A DNA stretch of 64,000 nt, taken from Fodinicurvata fenggangensis DSM 21160 (lineage in GTDB: Bacteria > Pseudomonadota > Alphaproteobacteria > Kiloniellales > DSM-21159). The notes under the pieces were generated by a model that saw only the letters and a list, made by a program, of their open reading frames with translations, did not search any database and was not told the origin of the DNA. This document shows positions 37,327-45,843 of the stretch, one piece after another. The first letter of the stretch is position 1. The number at the start of each line of letters is the position of its first letter. The position numbers were made by a program, and so were the translations under genes. The stretch is taken from assembly GCF_000686045.1 (NCBI RefSeq), contig NZ_JMLV01000009.1:1-64000 (forward strand), in the 5' to 3' direction.

Positions 37327-39210
37327 ATGGCGGGGGGCATGAGTTCGATCGTGAAGGCGGCGAGCCTTTGTCTCCTGCTTGGGAGTTCTCCGGCACTCGC
37401 CGAGGAGGGTCCGGAGGACGAAGCCCCGCGACCGCGCCATGGCATCGCCATGCACGGCGAACCGAAGTATCCGGCCGATTTCACCCATTTCGACTATGTC
37501 AATCCCGATGCCCCCAAGAGGGGCGCGGTGCGGCTGGCGGCGCGCGGGACCTATGACAGCTTCAACCCCTTTGTCGTCCGTGGTGTCGCGGCCAGCGGCG
37601 CCAGCTACCTGAACGAAACACTGATGGTGTCCTCTGCCGACGAACCCTTCAGCATGTATGGGCTTGTTGCCGAGAGCATCTCTGTGCCGGACGACCGCTC
37701 CTGGGTGGAATTCACGTTGCGTGAGGAGGCCCGCTGGCATGACGGAGAGCCCATTTCGGTCGAGGATGTCATCTTTTCGCTCAATCTCCTGCGCGAGGAA
37801 GGCCATCCCATCTATCGGCAGTATTATGCCGATGTGACAGCCGCCGAGAAGACGGGGCCGCGCAAGGTGCGGTTCACCTTTTCCGAGGGCGAGAATCTGG
37901 AACTTCCCCTGATTATCGGCCAGTTGCCCATCCTGCCCAAGCATTACTGGGAGGAGCGGGATTTCACGCGTTCGGACCTGGAGCCGCCGCTGGGCAGCGG
38001 TCCCTACCGCGTGGCCGATTTCGAGCCGGGCCGTCATGTGACCTATGAACGGGTGGAGGACTATTGGGGCAAGGACCTGCCGGTCAACACGGGGCGCTAT
38101 AACTTCGACAGGATCCGTTACGATTATTATCGCGACGAAACGGTCATTCGCCAGGCCGTGAAAGCCGGTGAGGTGGATTTCCGGCAGGAAAACCAGGCCA
38201 AGGCCTGGGCCCTGGATTACGACACACCCGCCGTGGAGCAGGGCCGGCTGGTCATGGAGGAGATTCCACACGAGCGCCCGACAGGGATGCAGGGTTTCGT
38301 CATGAACACACGGCGCCCTGTCTTCAGCGACCCCAAGGTTCGGCGCGCCATGGCCTACGCCTTTGATTTCGAATGGTCGAACCGCAATCTCTTCTTCGGG
38401 CTTTACGATCGTACGGAAAGCTATTTCTCGAATTCCGAACTGGCATCGAGCGGCCTGCCCGAGGGGCGCGAGCTGGAGTTGTTGGAGCCCTATCGCGAGG
38501 AGTTGCCGGAAGAGGTGTTCGAAGAGGCGTACTTTGCCCCCTCCACCGACGGCAGTGGCTGGCCGCGCCAGAATCTCAAGAAGGCCTTCGAGCTGCTCGA
38601 AGAGGCCGGTTGGGTGGTGCGGGACATGAAGCTCGTGCACGAGGACACGGGCGAGCAGATGACCTTCCAGATCATGATCTACGACACCGCTTTCGAACGG
38701 GTCGTCCTGCCCTACGTTCGCAATCTCAGGCGGCTTGGTATCGAGCCGACGGTCCGGCTGGTGGATACCTCGCAATTCGTCAATCGCCTGCGCGATTTCA
38801 ATTTCGACATGACCATTTCCTCATGGGGACAGTCGGATTCTCCGGGCAACGAACAACGCAACTACTGGAGTTCGTCGGCCGCAGAAATGCCGGGCAGCCG
38901 CAATTTGGCGGGCATCCAGGATCCGGTGGTCGATGAGCTGATCAACGAGGTCATCCGGGCCGGCAGCCGCGAAGAACTGGTGGCGGCAACGCGCGCCCTG
39001 GATCGCGTTCTCTTGTGGGGTCACTATGTCGTTCCGCATTGGCATTCCCGGGTGGATCGCCTGGTCTACTGGAACAAGTTCGGCCATCCCGAGGATCCGC
39101 CCTTGCACGGCTTTGAATTCGACAACTGGTGGATTGACGAGGACAGGGCCCGGCGCCTGCGTGAAGGCGACGAGATGGTGGACTCGCCGACGGACGAGCA
39201 GGAGGGCTAG
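37327..39210 (+). CDS. yejA: Periplasmic oligopeptide-binding protein of ABC importer (YejA-type)
   Basis: The protein has 627 residues with a signal peptide (MSSIVKAASLCLLLGSSPALA) and likely cleavage after ALA near residue 25. It is a class C solute-binding protein (SBP_bac_5). HGIAMHGEPKYPADFTHFDY and NPDAPKRGAVRLAARGTYDS are the YejA family opening, and FRQENQAKAWALDYDTPAV and YWSSSAAEMPGSRNLAGIQD are later family blocks. YejA captures peptides such as microcin C-type or other oligopeptides. It heads a four-gene importer operon and is followed by yejB after three bases. Confidence 0.93.
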   Translation: MAGGMSSIVKAASLCLLLGSSPALAEEGPEDEAPRPRHGIAMHGEPKYPADFTHFDYVNPDAPKRGAVRLAARGTYDSFNPFVVRGVAASGASYLNETLMVSSADEPFSMYGLVAESISVPDDRSWVEFTLREEARWHDGEPISVEDVIFSLNLLREEGHPIYRQYYADVTAAEKTGPRKVRFTFSEGENLELPLIIGQLPILPKHYWEERDFTRSDLEPPLGSGPYRVADFEPGRHVTYERVEDYWGKDLPVNTGRYNFDRIRYDYYRDETVIRQAVKAGEVDFRQENQAKAWALDYDTPAVEQGRLVMEEIPHERPTGMQGFVMNTRRPVFSDPKVRRAMAYAFDFEWSNRNLFFGLYDRTESYFSNSELASSGLPEGRELELLEPYREELPEEVFEEAYFAPSTDGSGWPRQNLKKAFELLEEAGWVVRDMKLVHEDTGEQMTFQIMIYDTAFERVVLPYVRNLRRLGIEPTVRLVDTSQFVNRLRDFNFDMTISSWGQSDSPGNEQRNYWSSSAAEMPGSRNLAGIQDPVVDELINEVIRAGSREELVAATRALDRVLLWGHYVVPHWHSRVDRLVYWNKFGHPEDPPLHGFEFDNWWIDEDRARRLREGDEMVDSPTDEQEG

Positions 39211-39213
39211 GAC

Positions 39214-40305
39214 GTGACTGCCTATATCATCCGACGGCTTTTCCTGATGGTGCCGACGCTGCTCGGCATCATGCTGATCAACTTCCTGGTCCTGCAGTTC
39301 GTGCCGGGTGGTCCCATCGAACAGGTGATTTCCCAGGTCACGGGAGCCGGCGGCGGCACCGAGGCCGCCATCGAGCGGGCCTCGCGCAGCGGCGGTGAGG
39401 ATGTCATCTCGTCGGCGCGCAGTGAACGCTATGGCGCCCAGGGGCTGGATCCGGAGTTCATCAAGGAGCTTGAGCAGCAGTTCGGCTTCGACAAGCCGGC
39501 GCATGAGCGCTTCATCATGATGATCGGGAATTACCTGGTCTTCGATTTCGGCGAGAGCTTCTTCCGCAATGCGGATGTGGCCGAACTGGTCATCGACAAG
39601 ATGCCGGTCTCGATCTCGCTGGGGATCTGGACGATGTTGATCACTTATTTCGTTTCGATCCCCCTGGGTATTGCCAAGGCCGTGCGCGACGGCGAGTCCT
39701 TCGATATCTGGACCAGCGGCATCGTGATCGTGGGATTTGCCATTCCCAACTTCCTCTTCGCAATCCTGCTGCTGGTCCTTTTTGCCGGCGGCAGCTACCT
39801 GGACTGGTTTCCCCTGCGCGGCCTGGTTTCCGACAACTGGGAGGAACTGTCATGGCCCATGCAGATCGTGGATTATTTCTGGCACCTGGCCCTGCCGATC
39901 CTGGCCATGGTGATCAGCGGCTTTGCCGGTCTGACCATGCTGACCAAGAATTCCTTCCTGGAGAACATCCACCAGCAGTACGTACTGACGGCACGTGCGA
40001 AGGGCCTGACCGAACGGCGCGTGCTTTACGGCCACGTTTTCCGCAATGCCATGTTGATCGTCATTGCGGGCTTTCCGGCGGCCTTCATCAGCGTCTTCTT
40101 CACGGGCGTGCTGTTGATCGAGGTGATTTTCTCGCTGGATGGCCTGGGCCTGCTTGGCTTCGAGGCCGTGATCAACCGCGACTACCCCATTGTTTTCGGC
40201 ACGCTCTATTTCTTTACCCTGGTGGGCCTTGTCCTCAATCTTGTGGGAGACGTCATGTACACCGTGATCGACCCGCGCATCGACTTCGAGAGTCGTGAGA
40301 CATGA
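39214..40305 (+). CDS. yejB: Oligopeptide ABC importer permease YejB
   Basis: This 363-residue permease starts at GTG 39214 ([20 protein letters not shown]). It has about six membrane spans and the binding-protein-dependent transport EAA loop ([20 protein letters not shown]). YejB differs from DppB-type permeases by the inserted periplasmic loop after the first span, seen here as a Gly/Ala/Ser-rich segment at about 45-75. It pairs with YejE in the inner membrane. Its end overlaps the yejE start by four bases. Confidence 0.93.
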   Translation: MTAYIIRRLFLMVPTLLGIMLINFLVLQFVPGGPIEQVISQVTGAGGGTEAAIERASRSGGEDVISSARSERYGAQGLDPEFIKELEQQFGFDKPAHERFIMMIGNYLVFDFGESFFRNADVAELVIDKMPVSISLGIWTMLITYFVSIPLGIAKAVRDGESFDIWTSGIVIVGFAIPNFLFAILLLVLFAGGSYLDWFPLRGLVSDNWEELSWPMQIVDYFWHLALPILAMVISGFAGLTMLTKNSFLENIHQQYVLTARAKGLTERRVLYGHVFRNAMLIVIAGFPAAFISVFFTGVLLIEVIFSLDGLGLLGFEAVINRDYPIVFGTLYFFTLVGLVLNLVGDVMYTVIDPRIDFESRET

Positions 40306-41429
40306 CGCAGGACTCCGCGGACAGCAGGGCCAGGTCAGGCCTGTTCAGTCATCCCATTACGCGCCGCCGGTTGCAGAACTTTCGCAACAACCGACGCGGC
40401 TACTGGTCGCTGTGGATTTTCCTGGTGCTCTTCGGGATCAGCCTGTTCGCCGAATTCATTGCCAATGATCGGCCGATTCTGGTGTTCCATGACGGCAGCT
40501 TCTACATGCCGATCTTCCAGGACTATCCGGAAACAACCTTCGGCGGCGATTTCGAGACCCAGGCCGATTTTCGCGATCCCTACCTACAGCAGTTGATCAA
40601 TGCCCAGGGCTGGATGGTCTGGCCCCTGATTCCCTATAACCACCAGACTGTGGCCTGGGACCTGGCCGAGCCCGCGCCCGCTCCGCCGGATGGTGTACAC
40701 TGGCTGGGCACCGACGACCAGGCGCGCGACGTCCTGGCCCGCCTGATCTATGGCTTTCGCGTCTCGGTTCTGTTCGGCCTGGTGCTGACCTTCTCGAGTT
40801 CGCTGATTGGGGTCGCCGTGGGGGCGGTCCAGGGTTATTTCGGGGGTTTGACGGACTTGTTGGGCCAGCGATTCATCGAGATCTGGTCGGGCCTGCCGGT
40901 GCTTTATATCCTGATCATCCTGTCCAGTATCGTGCAGCCGAACTTCTGGTGGCTTCTGCTGATCATGCTGCTGTTCAGTTGGATGTCCCTGGTGGGTCTG
41001 GTCCGTGCCGAGTTCCTGAAGGTCCGAAACTACGATTATGTTCGGGCGGCCCGGGCGCTGGGTGTCTCCAACGGCGTGATCATGTACCGCCATGTCCTGC
41101 CCAATGCCATGGTGGCGACCCTGACCTTCCTGCCCTTCATCCTGACCGGTGCGATCACGACGCTGACGGCCCTGGACTTCCTGGGCTTCGGCCTGCCACC
41201 CGGCTCGGCCTCGCTGGGCGATCTGGTGGCCCAGGGCAAGGCCAACTTGCAGGCCCCCTGGCTGGGGCTGACCGCCTTTTTCGTGCTGGCCGTGATGTTG
41301 AGCCTGCTGGTCTTCATAGGCGAGGCGGTGCGTGATGCCTTCGATCCGCGCAAGCTCTTCGCCTCGGCCGCGCCGCCACCTGAAATGGCGGCCAGCACGC
41401 AACCCGCCACCGCTCCCGGGAGGGCCTGA
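40302..41429 (+). CDS. yejE: Oligopeptide ABC importer permease YejE
   Basis: This 375-residue permease has a long cytoplasmic N-terminus with [20 protein letters not shown], then a first span and a periplasmic loop of about 100 residues ([20 protein letters not shown]). The five remaining spans carry the EAA motif [20 protein letters not shown]. The opening and loop match YejE. It is translationally coupled at both ends: it overlaps yejB by four bases and yejF by one. Confidence 0.93.
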   Translation: MTQDSADSRARSGLFSHPITRRRLQNFRNNRRGYWSLWIFLVLFGISLFAEFIANDRPILVFHDGSFYMPIFQDYPETTFGGDFETQADFRDPYLQQLINAQGWMVWPLIPYNHQTVAWDLAEPAPAPPDGVHWLGTDDQARDVLARLIYGFRVSVLFGLVLTFSSSLIGVAVGAVQGYFGGLTDLLGQRFIEIWSGLPVLYILIILSSIVQPNFWWLLLIMLLFSWMSLVGLVRAEFLKVRNYDYVRAARALGVSNGVIMYRHVLPNAMVATLTFLPFILTGAITTLTALDFLGFGLPPGSASLGDLVAQGKANLQAPWLGLTAFFVLAVMLSLLVFIGEAVRDAFDPRKLFASAAPPPEMAASTQPATAPGRA

Positions 41430-43075
41430 TGACGCAGTCGACTGCGGGCGCCGACAACATACTGACCCTGCGCAACCTGGGTGTGACCTTCCAGAGCCCC
41501 GGGGGAACGGTTGAGGCCCTGCGCGGCATCGACCTGGACCTGAAGAAAGGGGAAACACTGGCCCTGGTGGGCGAAAGCGGCTCGGGCAAGTCGGTCTGCG
41601 CACTGTCTGTGTTGCAGTTGCTGCCCTATCCCCTGGCGGCGCATCCCGGCGGCAGTTCCATCGTCTTCAAGGGCGAGGAGTTGATCGGCGCATCGCAGAA
41701 GCGCCTGCGCCAATTGCGCGGCAACGAGATCTCGATGATCTTCCAGGAGCCGATGACCTCGCTCAACCCGCTGCACACCGTGGAGAAGCAGGTGCGCGAG
41801 GTCCTGTTCCTGCACAAGGGCTATACCAAACAGGCGGCACGCCAGCGTACCCTGGAGCTGCTGGAGATGGTGGGCCTGCAGAATCCGGTCCGCAGGCTGA
41901 ACGCCTATCCCCACGAACTGTCGGGCGGCCAGCGCCAGCGCGTGATGATCGCCATGGCGCTGGCCAACGAGCCCGACCTGCTGATCGCCGACGAACCGAC
42001 CACGGCCCTGGACGTGACGATCCAGGCACAGATCCTGAAGCTTCTGCGCGATCTGCAGAGCGAGCTGCACATGTCGCTTCTGATGATCACCCATGACCTG
42101 AACGTGGTGCGCAAGAACGCGCAGAACGTCTGTGTCATGACCCATGGACAGATCGTGGAGCGTGGCCCCGTCGCCCAGGTCTTCGACAACCCGCAACATT
42201 CCTATACCCAACGCCTGCTGGCTGCGGAGCCCAAGGGGCATCCGCTGGAGACGCGCGCCGATGCACCGGTGGTCATGCAGGGCGACGACATCAAGGTTCA
42301 CTTCCCCATTCGCAAGGGCCTGATGAAGCGGACCGTGGATCATGTGAAGGCTGTCGACGGTATCGACGTCACGGTGCGCGAGGGCCATACCGTGGGCGTG
42401 GTGGGCGAGTCCGGTTCCGGCAAGACCACTCTGGGCCTGGCGCTGCTGCGCCTGATCTCAAGCCAGGGCGACATCCTGTTCGAAGCACGCAACATCCAGG
42501 GCTGGAAGAGCGCCCAACTCAGGCCTCTGCGCCGAGAGATGCAGGTGGTTTTCCAGGATCCTTACGGTTCGCTCAGTCCGCGCATGTCCGTGGGCGAGAT
42601 CGTCGGCGAGGGCCTCAAGGTCCATGACCTGAAGGGCAGCGAGACGCCGGAAGCGCGTATTATCCGGGCCCTGGAGGAGGTGGGCCTGGACCCGGAAAGC
42701 CGTCACCGCTATCCGCACGAGTTCTCGGGCGGTCAGCGCCAGCGCATCGCCATTGCGCGCGCCATCGTGCTGCAACCCCGCTTCATCGTGCTGGACGAGC
42801 CGACCTCGGCCCTGGACATGTCGGTGCAGGCCCAGATCGTCGACCTGTTGCGTGACCTGCAGGCGCGGCACAAGCTGGCCTATCTCTTCATCTCCCACGA
42901 CCTGAAAGTTGTCCGCGCCCTGGCCGACGAGGTGATCGTGATGAAGGATGGCGTCGTTGTGGAACAGGGGTCATCGGGGGATATTTTCGACTCGCCCCGA
43001 GAGCCTTATACTCAGGCCCTGCTCAAGGCAGCCTTCGACCTGGAGGCGGTGGAGAGTGGTGTTGTAAGTCTTTAA
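41429..43075 (+). CDS. yejF: Oligopeptide ABC importer ATPase YejF (two nucleotide-binding domains)
   Basis: The 548-residue protein contains two complete ATPase domains in tandem. The first has Walker [11 protein letters not shown], signature [15 protein letters not shown] and Walker [13 protein letters not shown]. The second has [26 protein letters not shown] and [12 protein letters not shown]. Each is followed by the oligopeptide-family C-terminal region ([21 protein letters not shown]). It energises the YejABE importer. It is the last gene of the operon; ghrA follows after 36 bases on the same strand and may be read through. Confidence 0.95.
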   Translation: MTQSTAGADNILTLRNLGVTFQSPGGTVEALRGIDLDLKKGETLALVGESGSGKSVCALSVLQLLPYPLAAHPGGSSIVFKGEELIGASQKRLRQLRGNEISMIFQEPMTSLNPLHTVEKQVREVLFLHKGYTKQAARQRTLELLEMVGLQNPVRRLNAYPHELSGGQRQRVMIAMALANEPDLLIADEPTTALDVTIQAQILKLLRDLQSELHMSLLMITHDLNVVRKNAQNVCVMTHGQIVERGPVAQVFDNPQHSYTQRLLAAEPKGHPLETRADAPVVMQGDDIKVHFPIRKGLMKRTVDHVKAVDGIDVTVREGHTVGVVGESGSGKTTLGLALLRLISSQGDILFEARNIQGWKSAQLRPLRREMQVVFQDPYGSLSPRMSVGEIVGEGLKVHDLKGSETPEARIIRALEEVGLDPESRHRYPHEFSGGQRQRIAIARAIVLQPRFIVLDEPTSALDMSVQAQIVDLLRDLQARHKLAYLFISHDLKVVRALADEVIVMKDGVVVEQGSSGDIFDSPREPYTQALLKAAFDLEAVESGVVSL

Positions 43076-43111
43076 CCCTTCCGTTTCGCAATCCTTCAGT
43101 CGAGTATTCTC

Positions 43112-44041
43112 ATGGCCCTGCTTTTCTATTCCACGGCAGACAGCGCGAAAGTCTGGATTCCCGAACTCGAGCGTCAATTGTCCCATCATGACATCCGGCA
43201 GTGGCCGGACATTGGCGATCCCTCCGAGATCGATTACGCCCTGCTCTGGAAGCCGGAGCCCGGGATCATGGCCGCGCTGCCGAATTTGAAGGTGATCTTC
43301 TCCATTGGTGCGGGCATAGATCACCTGGTGAAGGATCCGGACATGCCGCGCCACCTGCCGCTGGTGCGCATGGTGGAAGAGGGGCTGACCGCGGGCATGA
43401 CCGAGTACGTGGTCATGCAGACCCTCTATCACCATCGCCGCATGCTGGACTATCGCGAGCTGCAGGCCGAACAGCACTGGGAACCGCTGCCGCTCACCCC
43501 CTGCTGGGACCGCAAGGTGGGCATCCTGGGACTGGGCGTGCTGGGTCGGGATTCCGCGGAGAAACTGGCCATGCTGGGCTTGGACGTGGCCGGCTGGAGC
43601 CGCTCCGAGAAGCAGATCGATGGCGTCAAATGCTATCACGGAGAGGAGGGTCTGCAGGAGGTTGTCGCGCGCAGCGAGATCCTGATCTGCCTGCTGCCCC
43701 TGACCGACGAGACACGCGGCATCCTGAATGCCGATCTTTTCAATCGCATGCCCAGGGGCGGCATGATCATCAACGCGGCGCGCGGCGAGCATCTGGTGGA
43801 CCAGGACCTGCTGGATGCCCTGGCCAGCGGCCAGATCGATTCCGCCACCCTGGATGTCTTCCACGAGGAGCCGCTGCCCGCGAACCATCCCTTCTGGAAC
43901 CATCGGCGCATCATCCTGACCCCGCACATGGCCAGCATCACCGTGCCCCGCACGGCGGTCGCTTCGCTGGTGGACAACGTGAAGCGCTTCGAGGCCGGCC
44001 AGCCCATGAAGAACCTGGTGGACCTGGACCGGGGGTATTGA
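43112..44041 (+). CDS. ghrA: Glyoxylate/hydroxypyruvate reductase A
   Basis: This 309-residue D-isomer 2-hydroxyacid dehydrogenase reduces glyoxylate to glycolate or hydroxypyruvate to glycerate. The N-terminal region WKPEPGIMAALPNLKVIFSI is the GhrA form. VGILGLGVLGRDSAEKLAML is the cofactor-binding motif. Catalytic Arg, Glu and His are seen in INAARGEHLVDQDLL, DVFHEEPLP and LTPHMASIT. It is cytoplasmic. The glycolate oxidase genes glcDEF are about 11 kb away, so the window encodes both directions of the glycolate/glyoxylate couple. Confidence 0.92.
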   Translation: MALLFYSTADSAKVWIPELERQLSHHDIRQWPDIGDPSEIDYALLWKPEPGIMAALPNLKVIFSIGAGIDHLVKDPDMPRHLPLVRMVEEGLTAGMTEYVVMQTLYHHRRMLDYRELQAEQHWEPLPLTPCWDRKVGILGLGVLGRDSAEKLAMLGLDVAGWSRSEKQIDGVKCYHGEEGLQEVVARSEILICLLPLTDETRGILNADLFNRMPRGGMIINAARGEHLVDQDLLDALASGQIDSATLDVFHEEPLPANHPFWNHRRIILTPHMASITVPRTAVASLVDNVKRFEAGQPMKNLVDLDRGY

Positions 44042-44073
44042 GCCCCGGTGCTGTTTGAGCCAGGGGCGAGCCC

Positions 44074-45225
44074 TTACAGCGTCGCCGTCCAGCCCTTCAG
44101 CCGTTCGCAGGCCTCGACGATGTCCTCGTGTGCGCCGGCGAAGGAGAAGCGGATGTAGTGGTGGCCGCGCTCGGGGTCGAAGTCGTTGCCCGGTGTGGCG
44201 GCGACGTTGATCTCGTCCAGCATGCGCTTGCAGAGCGCCTGGCTGTCATCGCCCAGATGGCCGCTGTAGGCATAGATGTAGAAGGCGCCGTCGGCCGGCG
44301 CCAGGTCCGGAAATCCTGAGTTCGGCAGGTGTTCCAGCAGGTGGGCGCGGTTGTCGGCATAGACCTGGACGATCCCGTCCAGTTCGTTGCCGGCGTCGAA
44401 GGCGGCCACTGCGGCTTCCTGCGACAGGGCGGCCGGCGAGATGAAGAGGTTCTGGGCCAGACACTCGATGGGGCGCACCAGTTCGGGCGGCAGGACCAGC
44501 CAGCCCAGGCGCCAGCCGGTCATGGAATAGTACTTGGAGAAGCTGTTGACGATGATGGCCTCGTCGTCCAGCTCGTTGGCGCTGACGGCGCGACGCGTGA
44601 ACTCGATGCCGTGGTAGATCTCATCCGAAACCAGACGGATGCCGCGCTCCCGGCAGCAGTTGACGATGCGGCCCAGCGTCTCCTTGTCCACCATGGTCCC
44701 GGTGGGGTTGGAGGGGCTGGCCAGGATCAGGCCGTCCAGCTCGCCGGCCTGTTCGATCAGCTCCGGCGTCGGCTGGAAGCGCTCCTCTGGGCCGGCGGGC
44801 AGCAGCACGGCCTCCAGTCCCAGGGCCTTCAGGATGTTGCGATAGGCGGGATAGCCGGGTGCGGCCAGGGCCACGCGGTCGCCCGGCTCGAAGGCGGCCA
44901 GGAAGGACAGCAGGAAACCGGCCGAGGAGCCGGCGGTCACCGCGATGCGGTCGGGATCGACCTCGGTGCCATAGGTCTCCATGTAGTGCCGCGCGATACG
45001 CTTGCGCAGGCGCGGGATGCCGAGCGCATCGGTATAGCCCAGGCGCAGGGAGTCGAGGGCGTTGTGAGCGGCCTTTCGTACGGCCTCGGGCGCAGGCGTG
45101 CCTGGCTGGCCGACCTCCAGATGCAGGACATGCTCGCCGGCCGCCATCTTCTCGTTGGCCGCACGCAGCACGTCCATGACGATAAAGGATGGAATGCGCC
45201 CGCGCTCCGCGACTTTCAGTGCCAT
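44074..45225 (-). CDS. PLP-dependent aminotransferase, class I/II
   Basis: ATG 45225 behind GGGAGA gives 383 residues. The open frame extends to 45372 but runs through an apparent terminator hairpin. It is a fold-type I enzyme: VTAGSSAGFLLSFLAAF binds cofactor phosphate, LILASPSNPTGTMVDKETLG and LVSDEIYHGIEF are the Asn/Asp/Tyr cofactor contacts, and NSFSKYYSMTGWRLGW holds the Schiff-base lysine. FDPERGHHYIRFSFAG carries the C-terminal Arg for the substrate carboxylate. It is close to the aspartate/aromatic aminotransferase group common in Rhodospirillales; the amino acid specificity cannot be read. It converges on ghrA. Confidence 0.9.
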   Translation of the reverse strand: MALKVAERGRIPSFIVMDVLRAANEKMAAGEHVLHLEVGQPGTPAPEAVRKAAHNALDSLRLGYTDALGIPRLRKRIARHYMETYGTEVDPDRIAVTAGSSAGFLLSFLAAFEPGDRVALAAPGYPAYRNILKALGLEAVLLPAGPEERFQPTPELIEQAGELDGLILASPSNPTGTMVDKETLGRIVNCCRERGIRLVSDEIYHGIEFTRRAVSANELDDEAIIVNSFSKYYSMTGWRLGWLVLPPELVRPIECLAQNLFISPAALSQEAAVAAFDAGNELDGIVQVYADNRAHLLEHLPNSGFPDLAPADGAFYIYAYSGHLGDDSQALCKRMLDEINVAATPGNDFDPERGHHYIRFSFAGAHEDIVEACERLKGWTATL

Positions 45226-45314
45226 GAAGGTCTCCCTGCCTGCTGGTTCTTGTAGCGGTTGCCAGCCATAACCTGCTGCGAGACCGAGGACAAGGCGAGG
45301 TGAGTGCTGAAATG

Positions 45315-45377
45315 AAAAAGCCCCAAGGTTTCGGCCACATTCAGGATCACGAGGAACGTGGCGTACTTCCAAGGGGC
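45315..45377 (-). terminator. Long hairpin with T tract after the S4-protein gene
   Basis: Read on the minus strand, gccccttgg (45377-45369) pairs with ccttggggc (45328-45320), with a two-base T-T mismatch inside. An inner gccac/gtggc helix and a TTC/GAA helix extend it, and five T follow (45319-45315). It lies 50 bases after the S4 gene and 90 bases before the aminotransferase start. The simple reading is an intrinsic terminator of the helicase-S4 unit. The unusually long interrupted stem would also fit an attenuator in an aminotransferase leader. Confidence 0.55.
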
Positions 45378-45426
45378 GGATGTCTTGATTTTATAGCAAC
45401 AACCATTAATGGGTGCAATGTGATAT

Positions 45427-45840
45427 TCACCATTCCCCGCGAAAGCGGTCCAGTTTGCGGCGTTCGCGTTTGGTTGGGCGGCCGCTGCCGGGTTCCCGGG
45501 CGGGACCGTCGCCGCGGGTGTTGCGGGGCAGGGGCTTCTGCTCGCTGATGGGGTTCAGGTCCTCGTAGCTTTCCTGGGCCTCGCTGGCGGGGCCGCGTCG
45601 GGCCGGCAAGGCGTGCACCTTGATCACGCGCACATAGGGGCCTTGGGAAAAGGTCAGGACGTCACCGATGCGCAGCCTGTGATTGGCTTTGCGCACCACC
45701 GCGCCGCCGATGCGGATGTCGCCGGCCTCACAGGCGCGCGTGGCCAGTGCACGGCTCTTGTAGAAGCGCGCGAAGAACAGCCACTTGTCCAGGCGCAGGA
45801 AACCCTCGTCCGCCCCTTGTGCCTCCTTATCCACAGGCAT
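45427..45840 (-). CDS. S4 domain RNA-binding protein (Hsp15/HslR-like)
   Basis: The 137-residue protein has an N-terminal S4 domain (LRLDKWLFFARFYKSRALAT, RIGGAVVRKANHRLRIGDVL), which binds structured RNA. A basic, disordered C-terminus ends PTKRERRKLDRF. Hsp15 of E. coli binds 50S subunits that carry stalled nascent chains; the same role is likely but not shown for this form. It starts three bases after the helicase gene ends, so the two are co-translated, suggesting a joint role in RNA handling. Confidence 0.9.
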   Translation of the reverse strand: MPVDKEAQGADEGFLRLDKWLFFARFYKSRALATRACEAGDIRIGGAVVRKANHRLRIGDVLTFSQGPYVRVIKVHALPARRGPASEAQESYEDLNPISEQKPLPRNTRGDGPAREPGSGRPTKRERRKLDRFRGEW

Positions 45841-45843
45841 CGC

